Source: Bradyrhizobium betae
Lineage (GTDB): Bacteria > Pseudomonadota > Alphaproteobacteria > Rhizobiales > Xanthobacteraceae
Assembly: GCF_004123905.1 (NCBI RefSeq)
Contig: NZ_MZXW01000033.1
Span: 86,272-150,271, forward strand
Direction: 5' to 3'
Length of the DNA: 64,000 bases
Of the stretch, positions 9,393 to 18,390 are shown piece by piece. Made by a program: the position numbers and the translations under genes. Position 1 is the stretch's first letter; every line of letters starts with the position of its first letter. The notes below the pieces were generated by a model, which made no database searches, was not told the origin of the DNA, and worked only from the letters and a program-made list of their open reading frames with translations.

Positions 9393-9412
9393 ATACGAAG
9401 CATACTTCGTAT
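9393..9412. promoter_or_regulatory. Putative MarR operator O1
   Basis: ATACGAAG-CATA-CTTCGTAT, perfect 8-bp arms. It lies between the divergent marR and amidohydrolase starts. Its centre is 26 bp from that of the next palindrome, about two and a half helical turns. Confidence 0.78.
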
Positions 9413-9416
9413 ATCG

Positions 9417-9440
9417 AAATGCGAAGCATGCTTCGTAATT
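9417..9440. promoter_or_regulatory. Putative MarR operator O2
   Basis: The core CGAAGCATGCTTCG (9422-9435) is a perfect palindrome; outside it, 9421/9436 and 9419/9438 do not pair, while 9420/9437, 9418/9439 and 9417/9440 do. It ends about 40 nt before the amidohydrolase ATG, where a bound repressor would block the promoter. Confidence 0.77.
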
Positions 9441-9481
9441 CCCGAGCGAGGCAATCGCCCGTGTGAGGAGAGGAGACCGTC

Positions 9482-10759
9482 ATGTCCGTCACAGCCAGCT
9501 TCGACCTTCTGCTGCGAGGCGGTCGCGTGATCTGTCCGGGCTCGGGCGTGGACGGCATCCGGGACATCGCCATCCGCAACGGCAAGATCGCGGCGGTCGC
9601 GCCTGATATCCTGCCCACGAGTGCGAAGGAGGTCGTCGATGTCGGCGGCAAGCTGGTGCTGCCCGGGCTGATCGACACCCACGCGCATGTCTATCAATAT
9701 GTCTCGGGACGTTTCGGCATGAACCCCGACATGGTCGGCGTGCAGTCGGGCGTGACGACGGTGATCGACCAGGGCGGTCCGTCCTGCATGACGCTGCCCG
9801 GCTTCCGTCATTTCATCGCCGAGCCCTCGGCCACGCGCGTCTACGCCTTCCTATCGGCCTATCTCGTCGGCGGTCTCGAGGGACATTTCTATCCGCAGCT
9901 CTACAGCCCCGATGGCGTCGACATCGATGCGACGGTGAAGGCGGCGACGGCCAATCTCGACATCGTGCGCGGCATCAAGGCCCATGCCGAGATCGGCGGC
10001 TTCGCGCGCTGGGGCATCCGCGTCATCGAGATGGCGGCAGAGATCGGCAAGCGCGCCGATCTGCCGGTCTATGTGCATTTCGGCCAGCTCTGGGGCCTCC
10101 CCGAGAGCGGTGCCAATGGCGAGGATGCCGACACCATCCTCACGCGCGTGATTCCGCTGCTGCGCGAAGGCGACGTGCTCGCTCATCCGTTCACGCGCCA
10201 TCCCGGCGGCTTCGTCAACCGCGAGGGCGAGGTGCATCCCGTGATCCAGGCCGCGCTCGACCGCGGCCTCAAGGTCGATGTCGGCCACGGCAGCCACTTC
10301 TCCTACCGGCTTGCCAAGAAGGCGATCGCCGCCGGCATCGTTCCGGCCACGCTCGGCGCCGACATCCACGGCTACAACACCCACGTGCCCGCGCCGGCCG
10401 GAACGCCGGACCAGCATGAGGACGAGGAGAACCATCCGTTCGCAGGCCAGGCCAAGTTCAGCCTGGTGCAAGCGATGAGCTCGATGATGGCGCTTGGCCT
10501 GTCGCTGGAGCAGGTGGTGCCGATGGTCACCTCCAACCCTGCAAAGATGCTCGGCCGCAGCGGGGAGATCGGCGCGCTCAAAGTCGGCATGGACGCCGAC
10601 GTCTCGGTGCTCTCGGAGAAGAACGGCCGGTTTGTTCTGACGGACAATGAAAAGAACGAGGTGATCGCCGAGCGCCTGCTGCAGCCGGCGTTCTGCCTGC
10701 GCGCCGGCACGCGCTTCGACGCGGTCGCGCCGATCCTGCCGCAAGCCGTCGCGGCGTAA
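9482..10759 (+). CDS. Amidohydrolase/deacetylase-type metal-dependent hydrolase (dihydroorotase/D-aminoacylase superfamily)
   Basis: A 425-residue cytosolic TIM-barrel amidohydrolase preceded by a strong GGAGAGGAGA ribosome-binding site. Metal ligands can be placed: H67 and H69 (DTHAHVY), a probable carboxylated lysine K166 (GIKAHAEIGG), H199 (VYVHFGQ), a further His in VGHGSHF (269-272) and catalytic D294 (GADIHGYN). The C-terminal TSNPAKMLG...GALKVGMDADV is typical of the superfamily. The subgroup resembles EF_0837/AHA_3915-type deacetylases, which act on cyclic or N-acyl amides. It is the first gene of the rightward run under operators O1/O2 and overlaps almost directly (12 nt) with the molybdenum hydroxylase genes, so ring opening of a hydroxylated heterocycle is the suggested role. 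Confidence 0.88.
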   Translation: MSVTASFDLLLRGGRVICPGSGVDGIRDIAIRNGKIAAVAPDILPTSAKEVVDVGGKLVLPGLIDTHAHVYQYVSGRFGMNPDMVGVQSGVTTVIDQGGPSCMTLPGFRHFIAEPSATRVYAFLSAYLVGGLEGHFYPQLYSPDGVDIDATVKAATANLDIVRGIKAHAEIGGFARWGIRVIEMAAEIGKRADLPVYVHFGQLWGLPESGANGEDADTILTRVIPLLREGDVLAHPFTRHPGGFVNREGEVHPVIQAALDRGLKVDVGHGSHFSYRLAKKAIAAGIVPATLGADIHGYNTHVPAPAGTPDQHEDEENHPFAGQAKFSLVQAMSSMMALGLSLEQVVPMVTSNPAKMLGRSGEIGALKVGMDADVSVLSEKNGRFVLTDNEKNEVIAERLLQPAFCLRAGTRFDAVAPILPQAVAA

Positions 10760-10771
10760 GGCCGGGCGGCG

Positions 10772-13162
10772 ATGGAGGGCGCGGAGTTGCGCAACGAGCG
10801 AGAGTTTCCTTCTGGAAAGTCCGGGCAGGGCGTGGGCGCACGGCTGCCGCGGAAGGAGGACGACCGTCTGATGCGCGGCCGCGGCCAGTACGTCGCTGAC
10901 ATCAGGCTCGCCGGTCTTCAGGACGTCGCCTTCGTGCGCAGCCCGATGGCGCATGCGCGGATTCGCGGCATCCACGTGCCCGAGCGCCATCGCGGCAGCG
11001 TCTTCACGGCAGCAGACCTCGTCGGCATCAAGCCGATCCGTGCGGTGTCGGGATTGCCAGGCTTCAAGATTTCCGAGCAGCCGGTGCTGGCGACCGGAAA
11101 AGTGCGCCAGGTCGGCGAGCTCGTCGCGATGTGCCTGGCGCCGACGCGGGCCGAGGCGGAGGACATCGCGGCCTCCGTGACGCTGGATCTGGAGGAGCTG
11201 CCGGCGATCACCGACATGCTGAAGGCGCGCGAGCCCGGCTCGGCGCTGGTGCACGAGCATTGGGGCGACAACGTCTTCCTGGAGACCAATTACGAGGTCG
11301 ATATCTCCGCAGCACTCGACGCGCCGATCAAGGTGACGCGCGAGATCTCGACCGCGCGGCAGTGCATGTCGCCGCTGGAAGGCCGCGGCGTGGTCGCGAC
11401 GTTCGACCGCCGGCTCGATCAGCTGACGTTGCATTCGGCGGCGCAAATGCCGCACATCACGCGCAGCGGCCTTGCCGAATGCCTTGATATGGACGAGGGC
11501 CAGATCCGCGTCATCTCTCCCGATGTCGGCGGTGGTTTTGGCCACAAGGGAATTTTGCTGCCCGAAGAGGTCTGCCTGTCCTGGCTGACCATGCAGCGCG
11601 GCCATCCCGTGCGCTGGATTGAAGATCGCCGCGAGCATCTCATCGCCAGCTCGAATTGCCGCGAGCATCATTACAAGATCACGCTCTATGCTGACCGCGA
11701 CGGCACGCTGCGCGGCATCGATTGCGAGGCGACCGTGGATTCCGGCGCCTACTCGTCCTATCCGTTCTCGGCCTGTCTCGAAGCCGCGCAGGTCGCGAGC
11801 ATCCTGCCCGGCCCCTACAAGATGCCGGCCTATCGCTGCCGCACCTTCTCGGTCGCCACCAACAAATGCCCGATCCTGCCGTATCGCGGCGTCGCGCGCA
11901 CCGGCGTCTGCTTTGCGCTGGAGCTGATGCTCGATCTCGTGGCGACTGAGGCCGGGCTCGAGCCCGGTGAGGTCAGGCTGCGCAATCTGGTGCAGCCGGA
12001 GCAGATGCCGTTCGACAACATCACCAGGAAGCACTTTGACAGCGGCGATTATCCGCAAGCGATGCGCCGCGCGCTGGCCGCTATTAACATCGATGCCATT
12101 CGTGCCAGGCAAAGCCTGGGCGAGACCGACGGCCGCCGCATCGGCGTCGGAATCTCCATCTATTGCGAGCAGGCCGCGCACGGCACCTCGGTCTATGCCG
12201 GCTGGGGCATCCCGATGGTGCCGGGCCATGAGCAGGCCTCGGCACGGCTGACGCCGGACGGCGGCCTCGAATTGCGCGTCGGCGTGCATTCGCACGGGCA
12301 GGGCATGGAGACCACGCTCGCCCAGGTCGCGCATGAGATGCTCGGCATCGACGTCGCAAAGATCCGCATTATCCTCGGCGACACCGCGATGACGCCCTAT
12401 TCGACCGGCACCTGGGGCTCGCGCTCGATGGTGATGGCGGGCGGCGCGGTAGCGACGGCCTGCCGCGAGCTCGGCGAACGCGCCCTGCGCATCGGCGCAA
12501 AGCTGCTGCAGCACGATCCGGCGGCCGTGGTGCTGCAGAATGGCGAAGTGTGCGGCGTCAATGGCAGCGTCAGCCTGAAGACGATCGCCCACACCTGGTA
12601 TCGCCGCCCGCAAGACCTGCCGGCGGACGTCGATCCCGGCGGGCTGGAAGTCACCCAAGGCTACAAGCCCGTGCGCGACAGCGGAACCTTCAGCTACGCC
12701 GCGCATGCGGCCCTCGTCGCGGTCGATCCTGATCTCGGCGAGGTGGAAATTCTGGACTATGTGATCGTCGAGGACGGCGGCGTGCTGGTCAATCCGCTCG
12801 TCGTCGACGGCCAGATCTATGGCGGCCTCGCCCAAGGCATCGGCACCGCGCTCTACGAGGAGATGCCGTTCGATGCGTCCGGTCAGCCGCTGGCGACGAC
12901 GCTTGCCGACTATCTGCTGCCGGGCCCGACTGAGGTCCCGGCCGCGCGTCTCGATCACATGGAGACGCCGTCGCCTTACACGCAGTTCGGCGTCAAGGGG
13001 ATCGGCGAGGGTGGTGCCATTGCGCCGCCGGCCGCGATCGCCAACGCCGTCAACGATGCGCTGCGCCCGCTCGGTGTCGAGCTGATGCAATCGCCGATCA
13101 CGCCGCATCGCGTCGTCACGGCCGTGCTGGCCGCGCGCGCCGCCGAAAGGAGCGCGGCATGA
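10772..13162 (+). CDS. Xanthine dehydrogenase-family hydroxylase, molybdenum cofactor-binding large subunit
   Basis: A 796-residue protein that covers both Mo-cofactor domains of the XDH/CO-dehydrogenase large-subunit family. Visible motifs are LPRKEDDRLMRGRGQYVAD at the N-terminus, the Mo-cofactor segment SPDVGGGFGHKG near residue 250, YRGVARTGVCFALELMLD near residue 370 and the catalytic Glu in VKGIGEGGAIAPP near residue 750. This family hydroxylates carbon atoms next to nitrogen in heterocycles or oxidises aldehydes, using water as oxygen source. The next genes encode its FAD and 2Fe-2S subunits, with ATGA overlaps. The substrate cannot be read from the sequence. Confidence 0.92.
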   Translation: MEGAELRNEREFPSGKSGQGVGARLPRKEDDRLMRGRGQYVADIRLAGLQDVAFVRSPMAHARIRGIHVPERHRGSVFTAADLVGIKPIRAVSGLPGFKISEQPVLATGKVRQVGELVAMCLAPTRAEAEDIAASVTLDLEELPAITDMLKAREPGSALVHEHWGDNVFLETNYEVDISAALDAPIKVTREISTARQCMSPLEGRGVVATFDRRLDQLTLHSAAQMPHITRSGLAECLDMDEGQIRVISPDVGGGFGHKGILLPEEVCLSWLTMQRGHPVRWIEDRREHLIASSNCREHHYKITLYADRDGTLRGIDCEATVDSGAYSSYPFSACLEAAQVASILPGPYKMPAYRCRTFSVATNKCPILPYRGVARTGVCFALELMLDLVATEAGLEPGEVRLRNLVQPEQMPFDNITRKHFDSGDYPQAMRRALAAINIDAIRARQSLGETDGRRIGVGISIYCEQAAHGTSVYAGWGIPMVPGHEQASARLTPDGGLELRVGVHSHGQGMETTLAQVAHEMLGIDVAKIRIILGDTAMTPYSTGTWGSRSMVMAGGAVATACRELGERALRIGAKLLQHDPAAVVLQNGEVCGVNGSVSLKTIAHTWYRRPQDLPADVDPGGLEVTQGYKPVRDSGTFSYAAHAALVAVDPDLGEVEILDYVIVEDGGVLVNPLVVDGQIYGGLAQGIGTALYEEMPFDASGQPLATTLADYLLPGPTEVPAARLDHMETPSPYTQFGVKGIGEGGAIAPPAAIANAVNDALRPLGVELMQSPITPHRVVTAVLAARAAERSAA

Positions 13163-13995
13163 AGCCGGCGCCCTTCAGCTACGAGCGCCCGCGCGATCTC
13201 AGCGCGGCCCTGTCGATGCTGGCCGCAAGCAGCGGCTCCGCAAAAATCATCGCCGGCGGCCAGTCGCTCGGTCCGATGCTCAATCTGCGGCTGGTGCAGC
13301 CGGAGCTGATCGTCGACATCTCCGGCCTGTCCGAGCTCAAGCGGGCCGAGGTTTCCGGCAATGAGCTCGTGCTTGGGGCCCTGGTCACCCATGCCGATAT
13401 CGAGGACGGACGCACGGCCGACGTGACGCGCGGCGCCATGCGCGCCGTCGCGGCCAATATCGCCTATCGCGCGGTGCGCAACCGCGGCACCATCGGCGGC
13501 TCGCTCAGCCACGCCGATCCCGCCGCGGACTGGGTGTCCGCGTTCGCGGCATTGGGCGCGCGGCTGACGCTGCGCAACCTCGCCGGCGCGCGCATGATGG
13601 CGATCGAGGCTTTCGTCGTCGGCGCCCTTGAATCTGCGCTGCACGCCGGCGAGATCGTCGAGTCCGTTCATGTTCCGGCACGAACGGTTTCGTCTCATTG
13701 GGGCTATGCCAAGAGCTGCCGCAAGACCGGCGAGTTCGCCCATGCCATCGGCGCGGTGCTGGTCGATCCGGCCGCCGCTTCGGCGCGAATCGTAATCGGC
13801 GCGATCGACACGACGCCGATCGTCGTGACCGAGGCCGCGGAGCTGTTCGGCGGGCGTATTGCGGCCGACTACAAGCAGCGTTTCGACACCCGCGTCGCGG
13901 ACGCGCTTCTCGCGAAAGCCGGCATCGACGATGCCGCGCAGCGCCATATCCATGTCAGCGTGCTCAAGCGCGCCGTCCTGGAGGCCGCGGCATGA
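13159..13995 (+). CDS. Xanthine dehydrogenase-family FAD-binding (medium) subunit
   Basis: A 278-residue subunit with the FAD-binding motifs IAGGQSLGPMLNLRLVQP near residue 34 and NRGTIGGSLSHADPAADW near residue 110. It transfers electrons from the 2Fe-2S clusters to FAD and on to the final acceptor. It overlaps both neighbours by 4 nt (ATGA). Length is normal for the CoxM/CutM type. Confidence 0.93.
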   Translation: MKPAPFSYERPRDLSAALSMLAASSGSAKIIAGGQSLGPMLNLRLVQPELIVDISGLSELKRAEVSGNELVLGALVTHADIEDGRTADVTRGAMRAVAANIAYRAVRNRGTIGGSLSHADPAADWVSAFAALGARLTLRNLAGARMMAIEAFVVGALESALHAGEIVESVHVPARTVSSHWGYAKSCRKTGEFAHAIGAVLVDPAAASARIVIGAIDTTPIVVTEAAELFGGRIAADYKQRFDTRVADALLAKAGIDDAAQRHIHVSVLKRAVLEAAA

Positions 13996-15185
13996 CCACG
14001 ATCGCGCTTCACGTCAATCGCCGCGCGGTGGAGCTGTCGGCCGAGCCGCGCACCAGCCTGGCCGATTTCGTCCGCGACAGGCTCGATCTGACCGGCACGC
14101 ATCTCGGCTGCGAGCACGGCGTTTGCGGCGCCTGCACCGTGCTGCTCGACGGCGTGCCGGCGCGGTCCTGCATCACTTATGCGGTCGCCTGCGAGGGCGC
14201 GGATGTCACCACGATCGAAGGTCTCGACGAGGACGAGGTCACGACCGAGCTGCGCGCGGCCTTCACCCGGGAGCATGCCCTGCAATGCGGCTATTGCACG
14301 CCCGGCATGCTGGTCGCGGCACGGGACCTGGTGCTGCGTCTGCCCGATGCCGACGAGCGGCGCATTCGCGTCGGCCTCAGCGGCAATCTCTGCCGCTGCA
14401 CCGGTTATGTCGGGATCGTGCGGGCGGTGCAGTCGGTTATCGAAGCCCGGCGCGCGCGCAACATCGCGCCGCAGGCCGATGCGGGCCGGACCCATCTCGG
14501 CCCCGCCGGATCGGGGCGGGCCACTTCCACCAGAGACGAGCCGAGGCGCGCGACGCAGGCGTCGGCGCCGGCATCAGAGAGTGCCGCACCGGGGCGAATC
14601 CCGGACTTCACGCCGGCGACCGTGCTCGACCAGCGCTTCACGCTGCCGCACCCGCCGGCAAAAGTATTCGCGATGTTCGATGATATCGCAGCCATCGCGG
14701 CCTGCTTGCCCGGCGTATCGCTGACGGCACCGCCGAAGCCCGAGCGCGTCGTAGGTTTGATCCGGGTCAGGCTCGGACCGATCGCGGCGGCCTTCGAGGG
14801 GGCCGCGCGCGTCGAACGCGATCCGGCAACGCTCTCCGGCCGCATCGTCGGTATCGGCACCGACCAGCGCAGCCATTCGGCGACGCAAGGCGAGATTCGT
14901 TACCGCCTCGTGCCGCTCGAAGGCGGCGCGGCGACCGCCGTCGAATTGTCGATCGGCTACACGCTCACGGGAATGCTGGCGCAATTCGGCCGGCCCGGCC
15001 TGGTGCGGGATCTCGCCAGACGCCTGATTGCGGAGTTCGCGGGAAATCTCGACCGACACATGTCCGGCGCGTCGCCGGAGCAGGCGGCCGAGCTCAGCTT
15101 CTGGTCGATTGCATCGGACGTTCTGCGCGCCCGGCTCGCGCGCATGTTTGGCCGCGTCTTCACCGGAAAAGGTGGCGCGGAATGA
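13992..15185 (+). CDS. 2Fe-2S small subunit of XDH-family enzyme fused to a CoxG (SRPBCC) domain
   Basis: The 397-residue protein has two parts. Residues 1-155 are a complete small subunit: plant-type cluster C40, C45, C48, C60 (GCEHGVCGACTVLLDG...C) and second cluster C99, C102, C134, C136 (QCGYCTPGM and GNLCRCTGY). After a low-complexity linker (about 156-205), residues about 210-370 form a CoxG/SRPBCC domain (FTLPHPPAKVFAMFDDIAAI, ACLPGVSL). CoxG in carboxydotrophs is normally a separate membrane-anchor or maturation protein; the fusion may tether the enzyme to the membrane or to a quinone pool. The start at 13992 overlaps the FAD subunit stop. Confidence 0.9.
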   Translation: MTTIALHVNRRAVELSAEPRTSLADFVRDRLDLTGTHLGCEHGVCGACTVLLDGVPARSCITYAVACEGADVTTIEGLDEDEVTTELRAAFTREHALQCGYCTPGMLVAARDLVLRLPDADERRIRVGLSGNLCRCTGYVGIVRAVQSVIEARRARNIAPQADAGRTHLGPAGSGRATSTRDEPRRATQASAPASESAAPGRIPDFTPATVLDQRFTLPHPPAKVFAMFDDIAAIAACLPGVSLTAPPKPERVVGLIRVRLGPIAAAFEGAARVERDPATLSGRIVGIGTDQRSHSATQGEIRYRLVPLEGGAATAVELSIGYTLTGMLAQFGRPGLVRDLARRLIAEFAGNLDRHMSGASPEQAAELSFWSIASDVLRARLARMFGRVFTGKGGAE

Positions 15186-15261
15186 TCGGCGTGCCGGCGC
15201 CGCGAAGTGACGAAGCCTGGACTGCTCTAGACATCAACAGCGTGGGATTTGGAGAGACAAC

Positions 15262-16416
15262 ATGACACGAGCACTCGGACTGGTTGGGACAATCGCGCTG
15301 GCGACGGCCTTGTTCGGCGGCACGGCAGGGGCGCAGACCATCAAGATCGGCGTCAATGAGCCGCTCACCGGTGCGTTCGCTGCTTCAGGCACCTACGTTG
15401 TCAACGGCGCCAAGATCGCCGCCGACGAGATCAACGCCAAGGGTGGCGTGCTCGGCAAGAAGATCGAGCTCGTCATCGAGGACAACAAGAGCAACCCGAC
15501 GGAAGCTGCCGCCGTCGCCGAAAAGCTCATCACCAGCGACAAGGTGCCGGTGCTGATGGGCGCCTGGGGCTCGAGCCTGACGCTCGCGGTGATGCCCAAG
15601 CTGATGGAATACGAGACGCCGATGGTGGTGGAGACCTCGTCCTCCGGCAAGATCACGACCACCGGCAATCCCTTCATCTTCCGCATCTCGCCGCCCTCGG
15701 CGGTCGAGGCAGCCGCGTTCAAGGGCATCGTCGACAAGCTCGCGCTCAAGAAGGTCGACTTCCTCGTCATCAACAACGACTGGGGCCGCGGCACCGCCGA
15801 GGATTTCAGCAAGATGATGAAGGACAAGGGCATCACCATCGGTCTCGTTGAGACCATGGACCAGGGCGCGCAGGACATGAGCGCGCAGCTCTCCAAGATC
15901 AAGAGCTCGGATTCCGAGACTGTCATCGTCACCACCGCTGTCGACCAGCTCACGCTGATCTTCAAGCAGGCGGCAGCGCTCGGTTTGAAGAAGCGCATCA
16001 TCACCACCGGCGGTTCGCAGAACCCGGACCAGATCATCGCCCAGGCGGGAGCGGCCGCCAACGGCACCATGCATCTGACCACCTTCCTGCCCTGGTTCCC
16101 GGACAAGACGCCGAACCCGGAAGCAACCAACTATTTCATCACCGAATGGAAGAAGCGCGGCTTCGAGTTCGCCGGCTGCACCGAGAGTTTCCGCGGCTAT
16201 GACGGCATCCGCACCGCGGCAGCTGCGATCGAGAAGGCGGGCAAGGCCGAGCCGGCTGCGATCAAGGCGGCGCTCTGGGACATCAACATCAAGGGGCTGA
16301 ACGGCGACATCGTGTTCCGCAAGTCCGGCCCCGAGGGCAAGGAAAGCGGCCAGAGCCAGCCGAACGTCTATCTCATCGAGATCAACGACGGCAAGGTCGA
16401 GATGAAGACGCTCTGA
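15262..16416 (+). CDS. ABC transporter periplasmic binding protein, branched-chain-amino-acid type
   Basis: A 384-residue protein with a signal peptide (LGLVGTIALATALFGGTAGAQ, cleavage near residue 25) followed by the LivJ/LivK-like fold start KIGVNEPLTGAFAASGTYV. GGAGAG lies just before the ATG. It is the first of a complete five-gene importer. In catabolic operons this family often binds aromatic or heterocyclic carboxylates and amides rather than leucine, so here it probably captures the substrate or a product of the regulon. The 76-nt gap before it is the largest in the run and could hold an internal promoter. Confidence 0.92.
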   Translation: MTRALGLVGTIALATALFGGTAGAQTIKIGVNEPLTGAFAASGTYVVNGAKIAADEINAKGGVLGKKIELVIEDNKSNPTEAAAVAEKLITSDKVPVLMGAWGSSLTLAVMPKLMEYETPMVVETSSSGKITTTGNPFIFRISPPSAVEAAAFKGIVDKLALKKVDFLVINNDWGRGTAEDFSKMMKDKGITIGLVETMDQGAQDMSAQLSKIKSSDSETVIVTTAVDQLTLIFKQAAALGLKKRIITTGGSQNPDQIIAQAGAAANGTMHLTTFLPWFPDKTPNPEATNYFITEWKKRGFEFAGCTESFRGYDGIRTAAAAIEKAGKAEPAAIKAALWDINIKGLNGDIVFRKSGPEGKESGQSQPNVYLIEINDGKVEMKTL

Positions 16417-16477
16417 CGTCGCGCCAAGGGCGAGGGCGGCACATCGCCGCTCTCGCCGTATTGCAGGTCAATCGGGA

Positions 16478-17356
16478 ATGGCTTTGAGCGAATTCCTCCA
16501 GCATCTCGTCAACATGCTCGTGCTCGGCGGCACTTATGCGCTGCTGGGCATCGGGCTGACCTTGATCTTCGGCATCATGAACGTCGTGAATTTCACGCAC
16601 GGCGTGCTTTACACGTTCGGCGCCTACATCATGTTCATCGTGGTGCAGCAGCTAGGGCTGAACTTCTTCCTGGCCTTGCCGGTGGCCGTGCTGGCCGGAT
16701 GGCTGCTGGGAGCCGCCATCGAGCTGACGCTGCTGCGACCCTTGCGCGGCTCCGACATCGACACCACGATGCTGGTCATGATTGGCGCCTGGATCGCGAT
16801 GCAGTCGGGCACGCTGTGGATCTGGGGCGGTGTCGCCAAATCGGTAACGACACCGTTTCCCGAGGCGCCGCTGGTGCTCGGACCGGTCTCGGTCTCGTGG
16901 CTGCGCCTGTTCGTCCTGGCCGCGGCGGCACTTCTGATCGTGGTGACGTATCTGCTGATCAACAAGACGAGCCTCGGACGCGCGATGCGGGCGACGTTCC
17001 AGGACCACGACACGGCCTCGCTGATGGGCGTCAATGTCGACATGATCTACACCTCGACCTTCGCGATCGGCTCCAGCCTCGCCGCCGCCGCTGGCGCCTT
17101 GCTCGGGCCGGTCTACGTCATCTTCCCGCAAATGGGTGACCTCGCCGCGGTCAAGGCGTTTGCCATCGTCATCCTCGGTGGTCTGGGCAACATCACCGGT
17201 GCGGTGATCGGCGGCTTCATTTTGGCGCTGGCCGAGGAGCTTGGCGCCGGTTACGTCTCATCGGGCTACCGCGACGCCATGGGTTTTTTGATCATCATCG
17301 CGGTCCTCATCTTCAAGCCCACCGGCCTGTTTGCGCGCGCGGAGCGCGTCGGATGA
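16478..17356 (+). CDS. Branched-chain-amino-acid-type ABC permease (LivH-like)
   Basis: A 292-residue inner-membrane protein with about eight hydrophobic segments. The LivH hallmark at the N-terminus is seen (GGTYALLGIGLTLIFGIMNVVNFTHG), as is the conserved ATPase-contact region KAFAIVILGGLGNITGAVIGG near residue 228. It overlaps the LivM-like gene by 4 nt. Confidence 0.93.
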   Translation: MALSEFLQHLVNMLVLGGTYALLGIGLTLIFGIMNVVNFTHGVLYTFGAYIMFIVVQQLGLNFFLALPVAVLAGWLLGAAIELTLLRPLRGSDIDTTMLVMIGAWIAMQSGTLWIWGGVAKSVTTPFPEAPLVLGPVSVSWLRLFVLAAAALLIVVTYLLINKTSLGRAMRATFQDHDTASLMGVNVDMIYTSTFAIGSSLAAAAGALLGPVYVIFPQMGDLAAVKAFAIVILGGLGNITGAVIGGFILALAEELGAGYVSSGYRDAMGFLIIIAVLIFKPTGLFARAERVG

Positions 17357-18390
17357 GGATCGTCGTCACCATCCTCGCCGTCGCGGCCCTTGCCTCGGTG
17401 CCGCTCTGGCTGCGCGATCCCTATCTGCTCAACGCGCTGATCACGACCGGAATCTTCGTCATCGGCGCGATGAGCCTCAATCTGCTGCTCGGCTTCACCG
17501 GCCAGCTCAGCCTCGGCCACATCGCCTTCTTCGGGATCGGCGCCTATGTGAGCGCGCTGACATCGCTCGGCTTCGACGTCGGCCTGCCCGGAGGCTTTCG
17601 CGTGGTCCACGAGCCATGGCCGCCGATCATAGGGCTTGTGTTCGCAATTCTGGCAGCCGGATTGTGCGGCTATTTCGTCGGACTGCTCTCGTTCCGGGTT
17701 CGCGGCGCCTATTTCGTCATCGTGACGATCTCCTTTGCCGAAGTCGTGCGGCTGGTGGCGCTGAACTGGGTCGAGCTGACGCAGGGACCGCTGGCGTTGA
17801 CCAACATTCCCTCCATCGCGCTGCCTTTGCCGGGTTTCGGTGAGCTGACGCTGCGCACCAAGATGCAGAACTATTATCTCGTGCTGGTGGTCGCGCTGAT
17901 CGCCTATCTCTTGATCGCACGCCTCGTTCGGTCCCATTTCGGCCGCGCCATGCGCGGGCTGATGGAGAACGAGACGCTGGCCGTCTCCGTCGGCATCGAT
18001 GTGACCAGGACGCTGACGCTGGCCGCGGTGATCTCGGCTGCGATCGCGGGCGCGGCCGGCAGCCTCTATGCGCATTACATCCGGATCATCGACCCCGAGG
18101 TGTTCGCCTTCATCAACACCGTCACCATGGTGATCATGGTGATCAGCGGCGGCAAGGGTTCGCTGGCAGGTCCCGTCGTCGGCGGTTTGATCTTCGGGCT
18201 GCTGCCGGTTGCGCTGCGTCCGGTGATGGCGCCGGAAGCGCAGTGGATCGCCTATGGCGGTGTGCTCATGGCGATCCTGTTCGTGCTGCCGCGCGGCATC
18301 GTGCCGTCGCTGGCGCAACGATTGACGAAGCGGCGGAGCTCGACGGCGGCGCTTGCGCTCACTGAGACCGGCATCGAGGAGCGGGCGTGA
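17353..18390 (+). CDS. Branched-chain-amino-acid-type ABC permease (LivM-like)
   Basis: A 345-residue permease. Family motifs are NLLLGFTGQLSLGHIAFFGIGAY near residue 45, RVRGAYFVIVTISFAEVVRL near residue 116 and the ATPase-contact region MVIMVISGGKGSLAGPVVGG near residue 262. It completes the channel with the LivH-like protein and its stop overlaps the ATPase start. Confidence 0.93.
   Translation: MRIVVTILAVAALASVPLWLRDPYLLNALITTGIFVIGAMSLNLLLGFTGQLSLGHIAFFGIGAYVSALTSLGFDVGLPGGFRVVHEPWPPIIGLVFAILAAGLCGYFVGLLSFRVRGAYFVIVTISFAEVVRLVALNWVELTQGPLALTNIPSIALPLPGFGELTLRTKMQNYYLVLVVALIAYLLIARLVRSHFGRAMRGLMENETLAVSVGIDVTRTLTLAAVISAAIAGAAGSLYAHYIRIIDPEVFAFINTVTMVIMVISGGKGSLAGPVVGGLIFGLLPVALRPVMAPEAQWIAYGGVLMAILFVLPRGIVPSLAQRLTKRRSSTAALALTETGIEERA

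Noticed and set aside
9851..13108. Very long open frame on the minus strand (about 1085 codons) opposite the amidohydrolase and molybdenum hydroxylase genes
   Set aside because: Arg/His/Asp-rich translation without any domain, exactly antisense to clearly recognised genes; a codon-bias shadow in GC-rich DNA.
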